Shown here piece by piece: positions 61,662 to 64,000 of a DNA stretch of 64,000 bases. Below the pieces are notes generated by a model that was not told the DNA's origin, ran no database searches, and saw nothing but the letters and a program-made list of their open reading frames with translations. Each line of letters begins with the position of its first letter. Position 1 is the stretch's first letter. The position numbers and the translations under genes are program-made. The stretch spans positions 1 through 64,000 of the forward strand of contig DATJYC010000014.1 of assembly GCA_035499735.1 (NCBI GenBank), written 5' to 3'. The stretch is from VBDM01 sp035499735. GTDB taxonomy: Bacteria; Pseudomonadota; Gammaproteobacteria; Burkholderiales; SG8-39.

Positions 61662-62144
61662 TCAGGACTTGGCGTTCCCGCCGATCTGTGACTGCATGTA
61701 GTTCTGGATGCCGATCCGCGCGATGAGGTCGAGCTGGATTTCGATCCAGTCGATGTGCTCCTCCTCGCTCTCCAGGATGTCCTCGAACAGCTCGCGCGAA
61801 ACGTAGTCGCCCGATTCCTCGCAGTACGCGATCGCCGCCTTGAGCATGGGATGCGCGTGCATCTCGAGCCTGAGATCGCACTTCAGCGCCTCCTCCACGC
61901 TCTCGCCGACCAGCAGCTTGTTGAGGCTCTGCAGGTTCGGCAGCCCCTCGAGGAACAGGATGCGCTCGATCAGCTTGTCGGCGTGCTTCATTTCGTCGAT
62001 CGACTCTTCGTGTTCGTGCTCGGCGAGCCTCTTTAGCCCCCAGTTCTCGAACATTCGCGAGTGCAGGAAGTACTGGTTGATCGAGGTGAGCTCGTTGGTC
62101 AGCACCTTGTTCAGGTGCTCGATGACTTTCTTGTCGCCTTTCAT
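61662..62144 (-). CDS. bfr: Bacterioferritin
   Basis: 160 residues. A 24-mer iron store with ferroxidase ligands in NELTSINQYFLHSR, EEHIDWIEIQL and the haem ligand Met in IDEMKHADKLIERILFLEGLPN. Start ATG 62144 with GAGGAGG upstream. Convergent with the FTR1 gene; downstream of bfd. Confidence 0.96.
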   Translation of the reverse strand: MKGDKKVIEHLNKVLTNELTSINQYFLHSRMFENWGLKRLAEHEHEESIDEMKHADKLIERILFLEGLPNLQSLNKLLVGESVEEALKCDLRLEMHAHPMLKAAIAYCEESGDYVSRELFEDILESEEEHIDWIEIQLDLIARIGIQNYMQSQIGGNAKS

Positions 62145-62228
62145 CGCAGGCCTCCTCGTGGGAACGCTCGAGAATATCACGCACGCCCGCGGCAACGGGC
62201 GCGCCTGCTCGGGCTGGGCGGGGGTGAA

Positions 62229-62426
62229 TCAGGCCGCTTGCAGGGAAGCGGGGAGGACGGCGTCGCGCCGCGCCTCGCTCAACACCTCGCGTGCGCAGCC
62301 GGCGCACTTGCCGCAGTCGGAGGCCACGCCGAGCTCCCGGCGCAGGTCTTTCACGCTGCGGGCACCCCGCGAAACGGCCTCGCGGATATCGCGGTCGGTC
62401 ACGCCGTTGCAGAGGCACACGTACAT
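62229..62426 (-). CDS. bfd: Bacterioferritin-associated ferredoxin
   Basis: 65 residues with a 2Fe-2S Cys pattern: CLCNGVTDRDIREAV, then CGKCAGC. It reduces Bfr to release iron. Divergent from the porin and controlled by a Fur-box-like site. Confidence 0.92.
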   Translation of the reverse strand: MYVCLCNGVTDRDIREAVSRGARSVKDLRRELGVASDCGKCAGCAREVLSEARRDAVLPASLQAA

Positions 62427-62449
62427 CGTGGATCCGTCCGAGAGCTTGT

Positions 62450-62488
62450 AATGGGAACCATTCTCATTTATATTTACCGGGCCGTCAA
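62450..62488 (-). promoter_or_regulatory. Fur-box-like promoter of bfd
   Basis: On the minus strand TTGACG (62488-62483), 17-base spacer, GAGAAT (62465-62460). The near-palindrome AATGGGAACCATTCTCATT (62450-62468, 7 of 9 pairs) covers the -10 and shares the pattern ATGNGAACCRTTNTCAT with the hemP site. Confidence 0.65.
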
Positions 62489-62618
62489 GTCTTGCGCGCG
62501 CCGCGGATGCGGCGCTCCTAACTTACTGACCTGTCAGACAAAAGGAGCCAGCCAGTCAGCGCCCTAGCTGAGGTAGCCAGCCTCGTGAAAACCGCTATTC
62601 AACTCAGCAGGAGACCCA

Positions 62619-63884
62619 ATGAAAAAATCCACCCTAACCCTGGCCGTGATGGCCGCTTTCGGAGCCCCGCCCGTGCTCGCCCAGAGCGTCGATGAGAAGC
62701 TGCAGATTCTGCAGCAGGAGATCGACGAGCTGAAGGCGCAGCAGGCGGCAAGAACGGCGGCGCCCGCCCCGCTGCCCGCGCCGTCCTCGCCGGACTACGG
62801 CTCCATGCTCGACCGCAGCTCCGGACTCGCGAGCGGCGGCACGAGCATCATCGGCTACGGCGAGGCCGGATACAGCAAGTTCCGCGAGAGCGGCGACGCT
62901 ACCGCCGATCTGGCTCGCTTCGTATTCGGCTTTAACCATCGGTTCGACGAACATCTCACGATCCACTCCGAAGTGGAGTTCGAGCACGCCGTGGTGAGCT
63001 CGGAGGATCAGGGCGAGGCGGAGATCGAGCAGGCCTGGGTGAACTACAAGTCAAGCGATGCCCTCAACTTCAAAGGCGGTCTGTTCCTGATTCCCATCGG
63101 CATCCTGAACGAAACGCACGAGCCGCCGACCTACTACGGCGTGCAGCGCAATCAGGTCGAGACGCGCATCATCCCGACGACGTGGCGCGAGCTGGGAGCC
63201 GGCGTCCACGGAATCTTCGCCGAGAGCTTCCGGTACGACTTCGGCATCACGACGGGCTTCGACTCAGGCAAACTCGACGACCCGACCACGGGCATCCGCA
63301 GCGCGCACCAGGAGGGGCAGCTCGCCAACGCGCGCGACCTGGCCGCATACGGTTCGCTCAACTACCGGCGGCCCGGACTGCTGGTCGGAGGCGGTGTCTT
63401 CAGCGGCGACACCGGCCAGAACGGCGCCTCCAATCCGGCGCTGCAGGGCGTGCCGGCGCGCTTCACCCTGTGGGACGTCCACGCCCAGTACAGGGTCGCC
63501 GGGCTCGACCTGCAGGCTCTGTATACGTCGGCCACGCTGGGCGATTCCGACAAGGTCACTGCGGCGCTCTTCGCCGCGGACCCCACGACCGCATTTGCGG
63601 CGCCGAAGTCGATGAAGGGCTGGTATGCGCAAGCTGCGTACCACGTATACAAGCGCGGCAACTTCGATGTGGCGCCTTTCGTCCGCTACGAGCGCCTGGA
63701 CATCGTGCAGGCGGAGGATCCGGCGAACGGCCTGCTCCAGGATCCCAACAATCACGAGCGCATCAAGGTCGTCGGGGTCAATTTCTGGGTCCATCCGCAG
63801 GTTGTCTTGAAAGCCGATATCCAGTGGTACGCGACGGACAAGTCGCAGACCCGCTTCGACATCGGCGGGGGTTTCATGTTCTGA
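62619..63884 (+). CDS. Porin, phosphate-selective O/P-like
   Basis: 421 residues. Signal MKKSTLTLAVMAAFGAPPVLAQ, a coiled coil (VDEKLQILQQEIDELKAQQA, about 23-45), then a beta barrel ending in Phe (DIGGGFMF). The coiled coil plus barrel is typical of OprO/P-like or iron-region porins. RBS AGGAGA upstream. Position next to the bfd Fur box suggests a role in iron or metal import, which is inference. Confidence 0.85.
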   Translation: MKKSTLTLAVMAAFGAPPVLAQSVDEKLQILQQEIDELKAQQAARTAAPAPLPAPSSPDYGSMLDRSSGLASGGTSIIGYGEAGYSKFRESGDATADLARFVFGFNHRFDEHLTIHSEVEFEHAVVSSEDQGEAEIEQAWVNYKSSDALNFKGGLFLIPIGILNETHEPPTYYGVQRNQVETRIIPTTWRELGAGVHGIFAESFRYDFGITTGFDSGKLDDPTTGIRSAHQEGQLANARDLAAYGSLNYRRPGLLVGGGVFSGDTGQNGASNPALQGVPARFTLWDVHAQYRVAGLDLQALYTSATLGDSDKVTAALFAADPTTAFAAPKSMKGWYAQAAYHVYKRGNFDVAPFVRYERLDIVQAEDPANGLLQDPNNHERIKVVGVNFWVHPQVVLKADIQWYATDKSQTRFDIGGGFMF

Positions 63885-64000
63885 TGAATAGCGCCGCGCT
63901 CCGCACGCTTGCGCTGCTGACATTGTCCCTGGCCGCTGCCGCGGCCCGCGGCGAGGTCTATCAGGAACCGGCTGCGTTCATTGCAGAGGTGTTCGGATCG
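63884..64000 (+). CDS. Partial exported protein, cut by the window end
   Basis: Only 39 residues are visible: a signal peptide (MNSAALRTLALLTLSLAAAAARGE) followed by VYQEPAAFIAEVFGS. The ATG overlaps the porin stop (TGATG), so it is co-transcribed. The start recalls exported FMN-binding proteins seen next to such porins, but too little is present to assign it. Confidence 0.55.
   Translation, partial: MNSAALRTLALLTLSLAAAAARGEVYQEPAAFIAEVFGS

Overview
The window is high-GC chromosomal DNA from a betaproteobacterium. The evidence is gene order: ndk-rlmN-pilF-rodZ-ispG-hisS-yfgM-bamB-der-hfq-hflX-hflK-hflC-DUF2065-hisZ-purA, then tRNA-Leu/rnr/rlmB, then rpsF-priB-rpsR-rplI-dnaB. HisZ, PriB and a Fur-controlled hemP also fit. 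I cannot name the genus from sequence alone.

Layout. (1) 1-13.4 kb is a loosely packed accessory region: a LysR regulator, a dead thermonuclease remnant, a DUF2182/DUF1326 membrane pair bounded by two copies of a structured repeat, three secreted lipoproteins (a 7-bladed YncE-like propeller, a 929-residue repeat protein, a DUF4038 glycosidase-like protein), an orphan MASE4 sensor domain, a Tat-exported aldo/keto reductase with a transporter, and a frameshifted oxidoreductase remnant. (2) 13.5-21.7 kb is an unusual run on the + strand: an amino-acid-type periplasmic binding protein, an MlaE permease, an MlaF-like ATPase whose nucleotide-binding motifs are all degraded, an MCE protein, a TPR lipoprotein, a EutA-like ASKHA protein without EutBC, and three cupin proteins whose four cupin domains share an HQHFN signature. 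(3) 21.7-28.4 kb holds HNH, DUF6352, AlkA-type glycosylase, accA and tilS, facing a TctDE-type two-component system. (4) 28.6-43.8 kb is the conserved housekeeping series. (5) 43.8-50.3 kb looks like a small-molecule uptake and catabolism operon: EntE-like aryl-adenylating enzyme, amidohydrolase, ATPase, two permeases, binding protein and SDR, mostly joined by NTGA overlaps. (6) 50.4-60 kb carries tRNA-Leu(CAG), rnr, rlmB, an AI-2E-type permease, a minus-strand group (MetE-C-like, small hypothetical, PsiE, DUF2277), and the ribosomal/primosomal operon with dnaB. (7) 60-64 kb is an iron module: phosphatase, hemP, FTR1 permease, bacterioferritin, Bfd and a porin, with two Fur-box-like palindromes.

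The best candidates for something undescribed are the MCE/pseudo-ATPase/EutA/cupin cluster of region 2 and a two-hairpin element present three times (about 1170, 2947 and 13455). The third copy is the leader of that same cluster. No CRISPR array, rRNA, transposase or integrase was recognised.
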